Source: Litchfieldia alkalitelluris
Lineage (GTDB): Bacteria; Bacillota; Bacilli; Bacillales; Bacillaceae_L
Length of the DNA stretch: 64,000 nt
Reading direction: 5' to 3'
NCBI RefSeq assembly: GCF_002019645.1
Contig: NZ_KV917374.1
Coordinates: 1,267,452 to 1,331,451 of the forward strand
The notes beneath the pieces are model-generated. The model saw nothing but the letters and a program-made list of their open reading frames with translations. It did no database searches and was not told the DNA's origin. The translations under genes and the position numbers were made by a program. Within the stretch, counting starts at the first letter, position 1, and each line of letters starts with the position of its first letter. Positions 45,424 to 54,618 of this stretch are shown piece by piece.

Positions 45424-45757
45424 GACGATCAGTTCCCCTCAAGTTATCCATGTTATCTGTTCCAAGCTCCTGGTATGAGCGATAAGCTAGCACCAAGAAG
45501 AAAGAAGTAACACCAAAACTGATAACAATGGCTGTCAGAATTAACGCTTGTGGAAGGGGGTCAGTATAAGCTGCTGCTTTTTCTCCAAGAAGTGGGGCAG
45601 CCCCTGTTTTTAAACCACCCATTGTTAGTAATAATAAATGAGCTCCATGACTTAGTAGGCCAGTACCAACGATAATTCTTAATAAGCTTTTAGATAACAT
45701 TAAATAAGTAGCAGCTGTAAATAAAATTCCAACCATTATCGACATTAATATCTCCAT
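45416..45757 (-). CDS. mrpC: Na+/H+ antiporter subunit MrpC
   Basis: This 113-residue, three-helix protein is homologous to NuoK. The DPLPQALILTAIVISFG block is diagnostic. GGGGAGG precedes the ATG, and its first base is the last base of the mrpB stop. Confidence 0.95.
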   Translation of the reverse strand: MEILMSIMVGILFTAATYLMLSKSLLRIIVGTGLLSHGAHLLLLTMGGLKTGAAPLLGEKAAAYTDPLPQALILTAIVISFGVTSFFLVLAYRSYQELGTDNMDNLRGTDRHE

Positions 45758-46179
45758 TATTCATCCTCCCCGATCGTTTGAATAATGGTCATCGTTACTC
45801 CAATAACCACAAGATATACACCAATATCAAATAACACGGCTGTTGCTAATCCGGTTTCCCCTAAAATTGGAATATCAAAATAATCATAAGTATGTGTTAA
45901 GAAAGGAACACCGAAAATAAACGAACCAATTCCTGTAAACACAGCTATTAATAACCCAACAGCAGTTACTTTTTTAAAATCTACCGGAAAGATTTTTTTT
46001 ACTGTTTTAGCATCAAAAGCAAGAAGCAATAACACAAGTGCTGCAGCCGTCATTAATCCCCCGATGAAGCCTCCACCTGGTGTATAATGTCCGGCAAAGA
46101 AAAGATGTAGAGAGAATGCAAGAATAATGAATATCACTATTTTTGTGATAGTTTGTAGGATTAAATCATTTGTCCTCAA
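45757..46179 (-). CDS. mrpB: Na+/H+ antiporter subunit MrpB
   Basis: This 140-residue protein has four helices and the conserved GHYTPGGGFIGGL motif. It starts with TTG overlapping the mrpA stop by four bases (TTGA), with GGGGGAGAGAAGG upstream. The coupling of all seven genes fits stoichiometric assembly. Confidence 0.95.
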   Translation of the reverse strand: MRTNDLILQTITKIVIFIILAFSLHLFFAGHYTPGGGFIGGLMTAAALVLLLLAFDAKTVKKIFPVDFKKVTAVGLLIAVFTGIGSFIFGVPFLTHTYDYFDIPILGETGLATAVLFDIGVYLVVIGVTMTIIQTIGEDE

Positions 46180-48581
46180 CCTTCTCTCCCCCTTGTTAAG
46201 CGTAAACGGATCATTGCAAAAATACCAAGTGCTGCAATTCCGAGTACGGTAATCTCAAATAAAGTATCCAATCCTCTAAAGTCAACCAGGATAACGTTGA
46301 CCATATTTTTTCCGCCAGCTTCTTTATAACTTGCTTCGACAAAGTAGCTTGAGATTGAATCAAAAAGCTTTGTCCCATTTGCTGAAAGTGCTAGTAAGGT
46401 TACAATTGTCCCAACTCCGAGTGAGATAATTAAATTTGGTAACTTGAATCGGAGCGGCTTCTTTTTAATATCAAGCTCTGGTAGGTGATAAAAGCAAAGT
46501 AAAAATAAAGCTACAGATACGGTTTCAACAATTAGCTGGGTTAATGCTAAATCAGGTGCACGGAATAACACAAAAAACAGTGACATCGAATACCCTACAA
46601 CACCTAGCGAGATAATCGCAGTTAATCTTGATTTTGCAAAAAGAATAGTAATCGTAGCTGTAATCATAACAAGTGTTAAGATGACCTCGTATACTCCGAT
46701 TGGTGCACTATTTGCAGTTGTAAATGTAAATGCATCTTTCGCTACTAATGTATTAGCTAAAACAATAATCATAAAGGCAAAAATCATCACCAAGTAATCA
46801 CGGATAAACCCAGTCATATAAAACTTATTAAGTTTATATGTTGAACGTTCCATTGCAACTAAGCCACCATCATATAAATTATTAAGCGTAAGTCGTTTTG
46901 GAAATAAATCATATAGCTTAGACCATTTTACTAGGAAAATAATCATGAATGTTCCGACTGCAATAACACCGAGTGTCATGAATAATTCAATATTAAATCC
47001 ATGCCAATGGTAAATATGAACATGATATGATCCATTGTCACCAAGTAACATTGGTTGGATTGCAGCCATTGCTGGTTCAATAATGGATCCCGATAAGATA
47101 TTCGGGAAAAAACCAAAAACAATAACTAATGAAGCTAAAATAATTGGTGAAATTAGCATACCAATTGGGGCTTCATGTGGTTTAACATCTAGCTTTTCAG
47201 GTTGATATTTTCCGGTAAAAGTTTTAAACACGATGATCATGCTATAAATAAATGTGAAAACACTTGCTACCCACGCAATCACAGGGAACAATGCGCCCCA
47301 GGTCTGCATATTAAATATGTCTAATGTTGCTGCATTAATTACTCCTGTAAAGAACATTTCTTTACTAAGAAATCCATTAAATGGAGGAAGACCGGCCATT
47401 GAAAACGTGCCAATAATTGCAAGTGTAAATGTAATTGGCATGATTGTCATGAGTCCGCCTAGCTTACGAATATCACGAGTTCCTGTCTCGTGATCAACAA
47501 TCCCTACTACCATAAACAAACTACCCTTAAAGGTTGCATGGTTGATTAAATGAAACACTGCTGCAACAGTTGCTGCTAAATAAATATTTTTATCAAGATG
47601 ATCATAATGGAGTGCGGCTGAACCTAGTCCTAATAATGCCATAATCATCCCAAGCTGGCTCACTGTTGAGAATGCCAAAATCGATTTTAGATCTGTTTGT
47701 TTAACGGCTGTAAATGATCCCCAGAAGAGTGTGACGATTCCAAAGGTTGACACGATCCAAAACCACTCAGAGGAACCGGCAAAAATAGGGCTTAATCTGG
47801 CAACCAAATAAATACCAGCTTTGACCATGGTTGCAGAGTGCAAATAAGCACTAACAGGTGTAGGGGCTTCCATTGCATCCGGTAACCAGATATGAAAAGG
47901 GAACTGAGCAGATTTTGTAAAAGCTCCAAGTAAAATCAGGAGCATTGCTGGAATAAATAAGGAATGCTCAGGTAATGTAGCTACCTGCCCAATCATCTCA
48001 CGAACACTGAAGGTGTTTGTCATGATTGATAATAAGATAAATCCTGCTAGCATTGATAATCCGCCAAACACGGTGATTAGCATGGACTTCTGTGCACCAT
48101 ATCTTGATTTCTCTCGATGATACCAATATCCGATCAATAGAAATGATGATAAGCTTGTAAGCTCCCAGAATGTGTATAACACTATTACATTATCTGAAAG
48201 AACAACTCCTAGCATTGCTCCCATGAACATTAATAGATAAACGTAGAAGTTATGGATTGCTTCTTTTTCCTTTGAGAGATAGTAAATGGAATAAAGAATG
48301 ACAAGGGAACCGATACCAGTAATAAGTAGTGCAAAAAGTAATCCTAACCCATCAATATAAGCAGTAAAGTTAATGCCTAATGAAGGAATCCATGGTGCTG
48401 ATTCGATTGTCGAGACTCCGTTCATTGTTTCACTTATAAATTGAAAGAAATAAATAAACAAAACAATTGGGAGAATAAGAACGAACCAACCGGTATGTAC
48501 TTGCCGAAATTTCTTATAAAAAAATGGTACAAATAAAGCCATTATAAATGGAGATAAAATGGCCCAGTGTAACAAAGTCAA
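46176..48581 (-). CDS. mrpA: Na+/H+ antiporter subunit MrpA
   Basis: This 801-residue protein, the first gene of the operon, is the large NuoL-like subunit with about twenty helices. The complex-I-like channel motifs are in YTFWELTSLSSFLLIGYW and PTPVSAYLHSATMVKAGIYL. Mrp exchanges cytoplasmic Na+ for external H+ and supports alkali and salt tolerance and, in B. subtilis, sporulation. It starts with TTG after GGGGG. The 285-bp region upstream shows no obvious operator. Confidence 0.96.
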   Translation of the reverse strand: MTLLHWAILSPFIMALFVPFFYKKFRQVHTGWFVLILPIVLFIYFFQFISETMNGVSTIESAPWIPSLGINFTAYIDGLGLLFALLITGIGSLVILYSIYYLSKEKEAIHNFYVYLLMFMGAMLGVVLSDNVIVLYTFWELTSLSSFLLIGYWYHREKSRYGAQKSMLITVFGGLSMLAGFILLSIMTNTFSVREMIGQVATLPEHSLFIPAMLLILLGAFTKSAQFPFHIWLPDAMEAPTPVSAYLHSATMVKAGIYLVARLSPIFAGSSEWFWIVSTFGIVTLFWGSFTAVKQTDLKSILAFSTVSQLGMIMALLGLGSAALHYDHLDKNIYLAATVAAVFHLINHATFKGSLFMVVGIVDHETGTRDIRKLGGLMTIMPITFTLAIIGTFSMAGLPPFNGFLSKEMFFTGVINAATLDIFNMQTWGALFPVIAWVASVFTFIYSMIIVFKTFTGKYQPEKLDVKPHEAPIGMLISPIILASLVIVFGFFPNILSGSIIEPAMAAIQPMLLGDNGSYHVHIYHWHGFNIELFMTLGVIAVGTFMIIFLVKWSKLYDLFPKRLTLNNLYDGGLVAMERSTYKLNKFYMTGFIRDYLVMIFAFMIIVLANTLVAKDAFTFTTANSAPIGVYEVILTLVMITATITILFAKSRLTAIISLGVVGYSMSLFFVLFRAPDLALTQLIVETVSVALFLLCFYHLPELDIKKKPLRFKLPNLIISLGVGTIVTLLALSANGTKLFDSISSYFVEASYKEAGGKNMVNVILVDFRGLDTLFEITVLGIAALGIFAMIRLRLTRGREG

Positions 48582-48876
48582 AAGTATAACCCCCTTATTA
48601 AGATTTCAACATACGTTCTTTCGTATTTATGATATGTTATGCATTTACTTAACGATATATAAATAGTTAAGCTTTAAACGGATGGTTGGTAGCAGAACTA
48701 ATTATATACTATAGGAAAATTTCTTGCATTCATCCCATCTTGTAGTATTTACGATTTTTATAGAAGTTATTAAATATGTAGAAAGACGTGATTTTTCACA
48801 CAAAAAAAATTTTCTTTTTAATTACATGTATATTTTCTTGGTTTTATAAAAAACTAAAATCAAGAGGGTGATAAAC

Positions 48877-49095
48877 ATGTTCCGAAAATTAGTTGTAGCA
48901 GTATCGATCTTCGTTATTATCTTCCTAGGAGCTTGGTATCTAAATGGTGAAACCAAAAGAGAGTATTTTATGAATAATGACGAAGGTGATTATCAGATCC
49001 AACATAATGCGGAGAGTTATTTTATTGAAGGTGTGGGAGATATGAGGATATTTCCAGCTTTCATGTCCAGAGAATATATAAGAGTTGATCGTTAG
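48877..49095 (+). CDS. Small single-pass membrane protein, unrecognised
   Basis: This 72-residue protein has an N-terminal helix (VVAVSIFVIIFLGAWYL) and a charged outside domain. GAGGGTGA lies six bases before ATG 48877 and sets the start; the GTG at 48868 is part of that site. I do not recognise a family. It lies divergent from mrpA and converges on modA through a shared terminator. Confidence 0.7.
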   Translation: MFRKLVVAVSIFVIIFLGAWYLNGETKREYFMNNDEGDYQIQHNAESYFIEGVGDMRIFPAFMSREYIRVDR

Positions 49096-49097
49096 TA

Positions 49098-49140
49098 AAA
49101 AAATGCCAATTCCTTTGTCTGGAACTGGCATTTTTTTATT
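49098..49140. terminator. Bidirectional terminator before modA
   Basis: AAAAATGCCA and TTCC pair with GGAA and TGGCATTTTT, with T-runs on both strands. Confidence 0.85.
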
Positions 49141-49915
49141 TATTAACCGGTTCAAACCCATACTTTTCAAATAGTTCTGTTGAATCGGAGCTTTTCAAAA
49201 AATAAAGGAATGTCTCAGCTGCACCGCGCTGGTTGCTGCTTGTTAAGATTCCTGCTTGATAATTTATAGGAGAGTGCAGGTTTTGTTCCACTGTCTTAAT
49301 AATGTGTATCTTATCAGAGTTTATGGCATCTGAAAGATAAACAATGCCAGCGTTTACGTTACCCGTTTCCAGATAGGTTAACACCTGACGAACATCTTTT
49401 GCTAAAACCAGTTTATTTTCAAGATTATTCCACAGGTTTAAGGTAGTAAGTAGTTCTTTTGCATATTGCCCAGCTGGTACGGTTTCAGGAATCCCGATTG
49501 CAATTTTCTTAACAGAGCTATTCGCTAAATCCGAAAAATCGTTAATGCTGAGTGTAGTATCTTTTGGAGTTGCGAGAACTAGTTGATTTGTAAGAAGAGT
49601 GATTGCTGAGCTGGGTTCAACCAGATTCGCAGTCATGGCTTCCTGAAAATTCAACTTTGAAGCAGAGATGTAGAGATCCACGGGTGCACCTTGTTGTATC
49701 TGCTTTTGAAGCGAACCTGAAGATCCGAAATTTACTTGAACATGAATAGAGGGTTCTTGTAATTCGAACTCTTTTTTGATTTCGAGTAAGACATCGGTAA
49801 GACTTGCGGCCGCAGAGACGGTAATTTCTATTTTGGGATGATCGGTTTGATTGCTAGAACATCCTGCTAGCATCAAAAAACAATAAAATAAAATGAAGTA
49901 AACATGAATTCTCAT
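49136..49915 (-). CDS. modA: Molybdate-binding lipoprotein ModA
   Basis: This 259-residue ABC-transporter binding protein has a lipobox (LMLAGCSS) and a mature domain with typical ModA blocks: VSAAASLTDVLLEI, VNFGSSGSLQKQIQQGAPVD and IGIPETVPAGQYAKELL. ModA captures molybdate or tungstate outside the membrane. AAAGGAA precedes the ATG. No modB or modC gene lies nearby, so it must use a permease encoded elsewhere or be an orphan. Confidence 0.9.
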   Translation of the reverse strand: MRIHVYFILFYCFLMLAGCSSNQTDHPKIEITVSAAASLTDVLLEIKKEFELQEPSIHVQVNFGSSGSLQKQIQQGAPVDLYISASKLNFQEAMTANLVEPSSAITLLTNQLVLATPKDTTLSINDFSDLANSSVKKIAIGIPETVPAGQYAKELLTTLNLWNNLENKLVLAKDVRQVLTYLETGNVNAGIVYLSDAINSDKIHIIKTVEQNLHSPINYQAGILTSSNQRGAAETFLYFLKSSDSTELFEKYGFEPVNK

Positions 49916-50120
49916 ATTATATATTTCCTTTGTTCATAGTTTTGTTTCTATGAATTGAATTATAAATGATTTTTTAAGAATGTTAAATGGAAGCTTTAAT
50001 TGTGTGTGTAATGAAAAACTAAGGTGTTAGGTAAACCAGGACTTGTTAAGAAGGTAATTCCCTATGTGAAAAATGGCCATCCCTAGTCACAGAATAATAA
50101 CTAGAGATAGCCATTTTAGA

Positions 50121-51302
50121 TTATGCATCAACATGTACTTTGACTTTTTCATCAGCTCGATTTAAGCTAACCCATAATATGATCGCACTCAAGAAAAACA
50201 ATACGCTTGTAATAATAAATACTGTGGATATGCCAAAAAATCCACTTAAAATACCTCCCATGGTTGGACCTATAACATTTCCAAGATATCTGAAGCTCAC
50301 ATTATAACCAAGTACCTCTCCTTGAATTGCCAGAGGTGCAACTTGCCTAATATACGCGGTCATACAAGGAATCAATCCTCCAACAGAAATTCCAAATAAA
50401 AATCTAAAGATGACTAGCTGCCATAAGTTGCTTACGAAGGCTTGCGGAATAAACATAATACCTGCCAGCAGTAGGAGAATCAGTATGACACGTTCATGCC
50501 CAATTCGATCACCTAATTTGCCCCAATGGCGAGTTGCGAGCATGTTCCCAAACCCAGTTGCAGAAAAGGCTAAGCCTGCTAAAAAGGCTAAATTACCTGC
50601 GCTACTCAACTCACTAACATACAAAGCCAATAAAGGTTGAATACTGAAATTTGCTGCTTGAATGATAAGTGAAATAAACATAACCGATAAGAGTATTGGA
50701 TTATGGAAAATGTGTGAAAGGACTTCTTTTCTTGTATATTCAGTTTTATCTTTTCCCTTTTCTTTACGGACTTCTTTGACACCGAACAAAACAAGAATGG
50801 TAGCCAATGCAATAATTATGGATGTGATGAAGAATGTATAGTGAAAACCGAATGTATCGGCCATTGCTCCTCCAATTAGTGGACCTAAAAGACCACCAGA
50901 CACTGTTCCCATTTGCAATGTACCAAGTGTTTTTCCGGCAATTTCTTTAGGGGTTTGTGCAGAGATTAAAGCAAGTGAGGTTGGAATAAAACCTGTGACA
51001 GCACCCATGAATAGTCTCAGTACGAATAACTCTGATACCGATGTTACAAATCCCATTAGTAAAATGCTTAAAGAGATCCCAAAACCAGTGACAAGGAGTA
51101 TTTTTTTATAACCGTACTTATCTCCAAACCTTCCCCAAAACGGTGAAAATATAAACGCCGTTAAAAATGTGATACCAAACACAAAACCAGACCATCTCTG
51201 GACATAGTCTGCAGAAAAATCCCCAAACGTTTCTATATAGAGAGATAAAAACGGCAAAATCATCGTGGCACTGGCTGCTACAAAGAAATTAGCAAACCAC
51301 AT
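50121..51302 (-). CDS. yuxJ: MFS efflux-type transporter YuxJ
   Basis: This is a 12-helix major facilitator protein of at least 393 residues. The motif GRFGDKYGYKK lies between helices 2 and 3, and a second copy GKLGDRIGHER lies in the C-terminal half. The position next to kapD matches yuxJ in B. subtilis. The first ATG is at 51302, but it has no ribosome binding site. In-frame codons upstream (reading IKVTNRNLFI) look like family N-terminal sequence, and AAGAAGGTG lies before an ATC at 51332. The true start may be non-standard or mutated. Confidence 0.82.
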   Translation of the reverse strand: MWFANFFVAASATMILPFLSLYIETFGDFSADYVQRWSGFVFGITFLTAFIFSPFWGRFGDKYGYKKILLVTGFGISLSILLMGFVTSVSELFVLRLFMGAVTGFIPTSLALISAQTPKEIAGKTLGTLQMGTVSGGLLGPLIGGAMADTFGFHYTFFITSIIIALATILVLFGVKEVRKEKGKDKTEYTRKEVLSHIFHNPILLSVMFISLIIQAANFSIQPLLALYVSELSSAGNLAFLAGLAFSATGFGNMLATRHWGKLGDRIGHERVILILLLLAGIMFIPQAFVSNLWQLVIFRFLFGISVGGLIPCMTAYIRQVAPLAIQGEVLGYNVSFRYLGNVIGPTMGGILSGFFGISTVFIITSVLFFLSAIILWVSLNRADEKVKVHVDA

Positions 51303-51603
51303 GATAAATAAATTTCGATTGGTAACTTTGATACTTACACCTTCTTGTTTGAATATTTCGATTCTCTAAATATATTATAGAATAATATTTCGAATTTTGA
51401 AAGACTTTTGACCCACATAGGGAAATACTGTCTACAATTTAATGGAAGAGTAATTTGAACTTGAAAGTTATATAGGTAAAACAGATTAAATTTTTTCATA
51501 TATTCTGAAAAAAATAAACTAATTAATGTGTCTGTCATGGTATAATATAAGTTACTAATATCATGTTCGATAAGATCAGTATTTTAGAAAGGAGAGAAAA
51601 GGA

Positions 51604-52227
51604 ATGGGTGATCAAAACCAGTATCTCTTTATTGATTTTGAATTTACAATGCCTGAAAATAAAACCACACCACAAGGTTTTTTTCCTGAAATTATCGAAG
51701 TTGGGCTTGTATCTGTTAAAAATCAATCCATTGTACAGACTTTTTCTTCTTTTGTAAAACCATCCTATTTCCCAACACTCACATCTAGATGCAAATCATT
51801 TTTAGGTATTTCTCAATCACAGGTAGATCAGGGAATACCATTCCAAGAACTTATCCAACTGCTACAAGAGGCCGATTTCACTAATCAAAGTACAATTGTC
51901 ACTTGGGGAAATATGGATATGAAAGTATTAAGAACAAACTGTTTAAAGCACAATGTACCGTTCCCTTATAAGGGGAAAAAAGTAGACTTATCTATGGAAT
52001 ACAAAAGGTTTTTTGGGGACCAGAATCAAACTGGGTTATGGAAAGCTGTTCAAGAGTATGGAAAAGAGGGAACAGGGAAACATCATTGTGCCTTAGACGA
52101 CGCAATTACAACCTATAATATCTTTAAGCTTGTTGAGAATGATAAAAGATATTTATCTAAACCAGAACCTACTACAATAGGAGATCGAATTGATTTTTCA
52201 AAGGTCTTAAATAAATTTGCCTTATAA
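51604..52227 (+). CDS. kapD: 3'-5' exonuclease KapD
   Basis: This 207-residue DEDDh-type exonuclease-fold protein has motif I FIDFEFTMPE, motif II WGNMDMKVLR and motif III HHCALDDAITT with the catalytic His and Asp. B. subtilis KapD inhibits entry into sporulation through the KinA pathway. GAAAGGAGAG precedes the ATG. An extended -10, TGGTATAAT, lies at 51537-51545. Confidence 0.9.
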   Translation: MGDQNQYLFIDFEFTMPENKTTPQGFFPEIIEVGLVSVKNQSIVQTFSSFVKPSYFPTLTSRCKSFLGISQSQVDQGIPFQELIQLLQEADFTNQSTIVTWGNMDMKVLRTNCLKHNVPFPYKGKKVDLSMEYKRFFGDQNQTGLWKAVQEYGKEGTGKHHCALDDAITTYNIFKLVENDKRYLSKPEPTTIGDRIDFSKVLNKFAL

Positions 52228-52335
52228 CACCTAATCGCCGAGCTGTGATTGGGTTTTTATTTTGGGATTTAGAGCGCGTTTCTTTTTAGATAAAATTAGA
52301 CCTTCTCGGAAACGATAAAAAGAGGAGGGATATTT

Positions 52336-53844
52336 ATGTTTATAGGGCATCAAATACAAGACGATAAAACAATGATTTTGCTATTAGACCCAAGTTTTAC
52401 TGAGTTTTCAAGTGAACTTGGGATGAATAATAACGGAAAAAAACAACATGTAAGTGAAAGTGTTAAAGAATATATCCATAACAAAGCTCCTAACCTTAAT
52501 CCTTCAATAGTCAAAATAGTTATGGGGACTATTGTTGTAGCTACATTTGTATTTCAAGATAATCATCAGTCTGAAGTAGAAGCCTCAACTGATAATCAGG
52601 TAGAAGTGAAGCAGGATACATATCAAGTGAGACATGGTGATACACTTTGGAGTATTGCTAAAAACCATAATCTTTCAACAACAGAACTTAAGCAATTAAA
52701 CCATTTGACAAGTGATATGATATATATTGGTCAAGTACTTAATGTGACAATTGGAGAAACACCCATTACAAAACCATCTATATATTCTGTGAAAAGTGGG
52801 GACTCATTATCAAGTATCGCTAGGCAATATACTATGACGGTAATCGAACTAAAGCTTCTAAATAATTTAACTTCTGATCTTATTCATCCTGGACAAACCT
52901 TGATTGTTAAGGGAGAAAACACGTCAGAGGCTTATCCAACCACTACCTCACAATACACGGTAGTCGCTGGTGATTCATTATCAGCAATTGCAAAAAGATT
53001 TAATATAACTGTTCAAGAGTTGATGGGATTAAACCAATTGACCTCGGATGTTATCTTTATCGGACAGACCCTCAAAGTGTCAGGAGTGCCAAACGAAAAT
53101 TCATCCACTGGCCAACTCCAAAACTATAGCGTTCAAGTAGGAGATTCCTTAACTGGGATTGCAAGAAAATTTAACACAACAGTGAATCAATTGAAATCCT
53201 TAAATCAATTAACAAGCGATACTATTTACATTGGCCAAACATTAAAAGTGCAAGGGAATCCTATGGGCACAGCAACTACAGAACAAAATTTAATTCAATC
53301 AGGCAGTTATACTGTTCAACCTGGTGATTCACTATCCGTAATTGCAAGAAAGTATAATATAACAGTCAACGAATTAAGAGCATTAAACAATTTAACAACT
53401 GATACGATTTATGTTGGTCAAGTGTTAAATGTTACAAACTCGGAGACACCAAGCCCAGAAAAATCAAGGCAAGAAGTAAAGCTTGATCTTGTAAAAGATT
53501 CTTATAACTATATCGGTGTTCCATATCTATGGGGAGGAACAACACCAGCAGGTTTTGATTGTTCTGGGTTTGTATCCTTTATGTTTCAAAAGCATGGGAT
53601 TGATTTTTCTAGGGCAACCTCTGCTTCTTACTATCAAATGGGTACTACTGTTTCAAGAGAACAACTAGAACCAGGAGATTTGGTATTTTATGCAGTAAAC
53701 CGGCCTGGTGAAATCTCTCATGTTGGATTTTATGTTGGAAATAATGAATTTATCTCAGCAACTAGCTCAAAGGGGATTGCAGTTTATTCTTTAGATCATT
53801 CATATTGGTCCCAATATTATGTTGGAGCAAAAAGAGTATATTAA
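52336..53844 (+). CDS. Five-LysM NlpC/P60 peptidoglycan endopeptidase
   Basis: This 502-residue wall hydrolase has a cytoplasmic-looking N-terminus (residues 1-56) and one membrane segment at about 57-75 (IVKIVMGTIVVATFVFQ). Five LysM repeats follow at about 95-137, 149-191, 206-248, 263-305 and 324-366, then a NlpC/P60 domain at 380-502. Catalytic Cys409 (FDCSGF) and His462 (ISHVGFYVG) are present. LysM binds glycan and NlpC/P60 cuts the D-Glu-DAP bond. Unlike LytE/LytF it lacks an N-terminal signal peptide and would be a type II membrane-anchored enzyme unless cleaved after residue 84 (VEAS). Confidence 0.9.
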   Translation: MFIGHQIQDDKTMILLLDPSFTEFSSELGMNNNGKKQHVSESVKEYIHNKAPNLNPSIVKIVMGTIVVATFVFQDNHQSEVEASTDNQVEVKQDTYQVRHGDTLWSIAKNHNLSTTELKQLNHLTSDMIYIGQVLNVTIGETPITKPSIYSVKSGDSLSSIARQYTMTVIELKLLNNLTSDLIHPGQTLIVKGENTSEAYPTTTSQYTVVAGDSLSAIAKRFNITVQELMGLNQLTSDVIFIGQTLKVSGVPNENSSTGQLQNYSVQVGDSLTGIARKFNTTVNQLKSLNQLTSDTIYIGQTLKVQGNPMGTATTEQNLIQSGSYTVQPGDSLSVIARKYNITVNELRALNNLTTDTIYVGQVLNVTNSETPSPEKSRQEVKLDLVKDSYNYIGVPYLWGGTTPAGFDCSGFVSFMFQKHGIDFSRATSASYYQMGTTVSREQLEPGDLVFYAVNRPGEISHVGFYVGNNEFISATSSKGIAVYSLDHSYWSQYYVGAKRVY

Positions 53845-53877
53845 AAAAATGGCTGTATATACAGCCATTTTTTTTAT
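53842..53877 (+). terminator. Terminator after the LysM-NlpC/P60 gene
   Basis: AAAATGGCTG pairs with CAGCCATTTT around TATATA and is followed by T. Confidence 0.88.
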
Positions 53878-53942
53878 GTCTTTAACTATGAAGTAATTAA
53901 AGTGGTACCCTTTCTTCTATTCTACCCTGAAAATAACTTAGG

Positions 53943-54092
53943 TTGGAGAGTTCCATGAGCTGCGATCCACTTGCTTTCCGCGGGGTGGTCCGTGAGCCTC
54001 CTCGTCGCCAGGGGCGGGCTCCTGTGGGGTCTCACGAGACCACTCGATCCCGCAGGAGTCAAGTGGCTCTCCGCTCATTCCACACTGAGGAG
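53943..54092 (-). repeat. GC-rich dispersed palindromic repeat, copy 2
   Basis: This is an inverted copy of the block at 12815-12965: GCTGCGATCCACTTGCTTTC through GGTCTCACGAGACC to GGCTCTCCGCTCATTCCACA. It is the first part of a compound array that continues to 54560. Confidence 0.88.
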
Positions 54093-54152
54093 GAAACATT
54101 TTCATTCACCATGGTTCGAAATACTTATTTAGCATGGATGTCTACCCTGAAA

Positions 54153-54290
54153 AAAGAAAAGCGGAAGGCGCTCGTTCATCGGCGACAGGCATAAGACAAG
54201 ACGGCTAGAAGGTTGCTTTTTAACCTTCTAGGGTGGATTGACTTAGACCTGAGAGCCGATAGCGCCTGGAGCTAGACACTAGGCGAAGTA
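54153..54290 (+). repeat. GGCGCT...GGAGCT dispersed repeat
   Basis: AAAAGCGGAAGGCGCTCG begins the element and AGCGCCTGGAGCTAGACA ends it. A perfect 10-bp hairpin (CTAGAAGGTT with AACCTTCTAG, 54205-54231) lies inside. GGAAGGCGCT and AGCGCCTGG near the two ends are inverted. Similar sequences occur in intergenic DNA of many Bacillus genomes as I recall. It sits between two copies of the GC-rich repeat. Confidence 0.7.
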
Positions 54291-54368
54291 TAATTTTTCA
54301 TACTCCATGGTGCTAATTTTAACTAGCTTGGATGTCTACCCTGAAAATAACTTAGTTAGCGGAGTTCC

Positions 54369-54503
54369 ATGAGCTGCGATCCACCTGCTTTCCGCGGGGC
54401 GGTCCGTGAGCCTCCTCGTCGCTTTCCTGAGCTCCTGCGGGGTCTCACGAGACCGCTAGATCCCGCAGGAGTCAGGTGGCTCTCCGCTCATTCCACACTA
54501 GGT
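54369..54503 (-). repeat. GC-rich dispersed palindromic repeat, copy 3
   Basis: This is a third copy in the same orientation as copy 2. It is preceded by the same CTACCCTGAAAATAACTTAG linker and followed by TTTTCATACTCCATGGTG. It differs from copy 2 mainly in the CGTCGC...GAGCTCCTGCGG segment. Confidence 0.88.
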
Positions 54504-54618
54504 GATTACACTATTTTCATACTCCATGGTGATTTTTTATTAGTATTGGGGTATTCCCTGAAAAGATAGTAAATTTCACCTAACTAGAGGTCGTGAGCTA
54601 TAATCTTTCAGAAAGAGC

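Noticed and set aside
54153-54290. A transfer-messenger RNA or other known stable RNA in the compound array
   Set aside because: The 3' end lacks a tRNA-like domain and the sequence instead behaves as a dispersed repeat with a shortened relative at 24296-24349.
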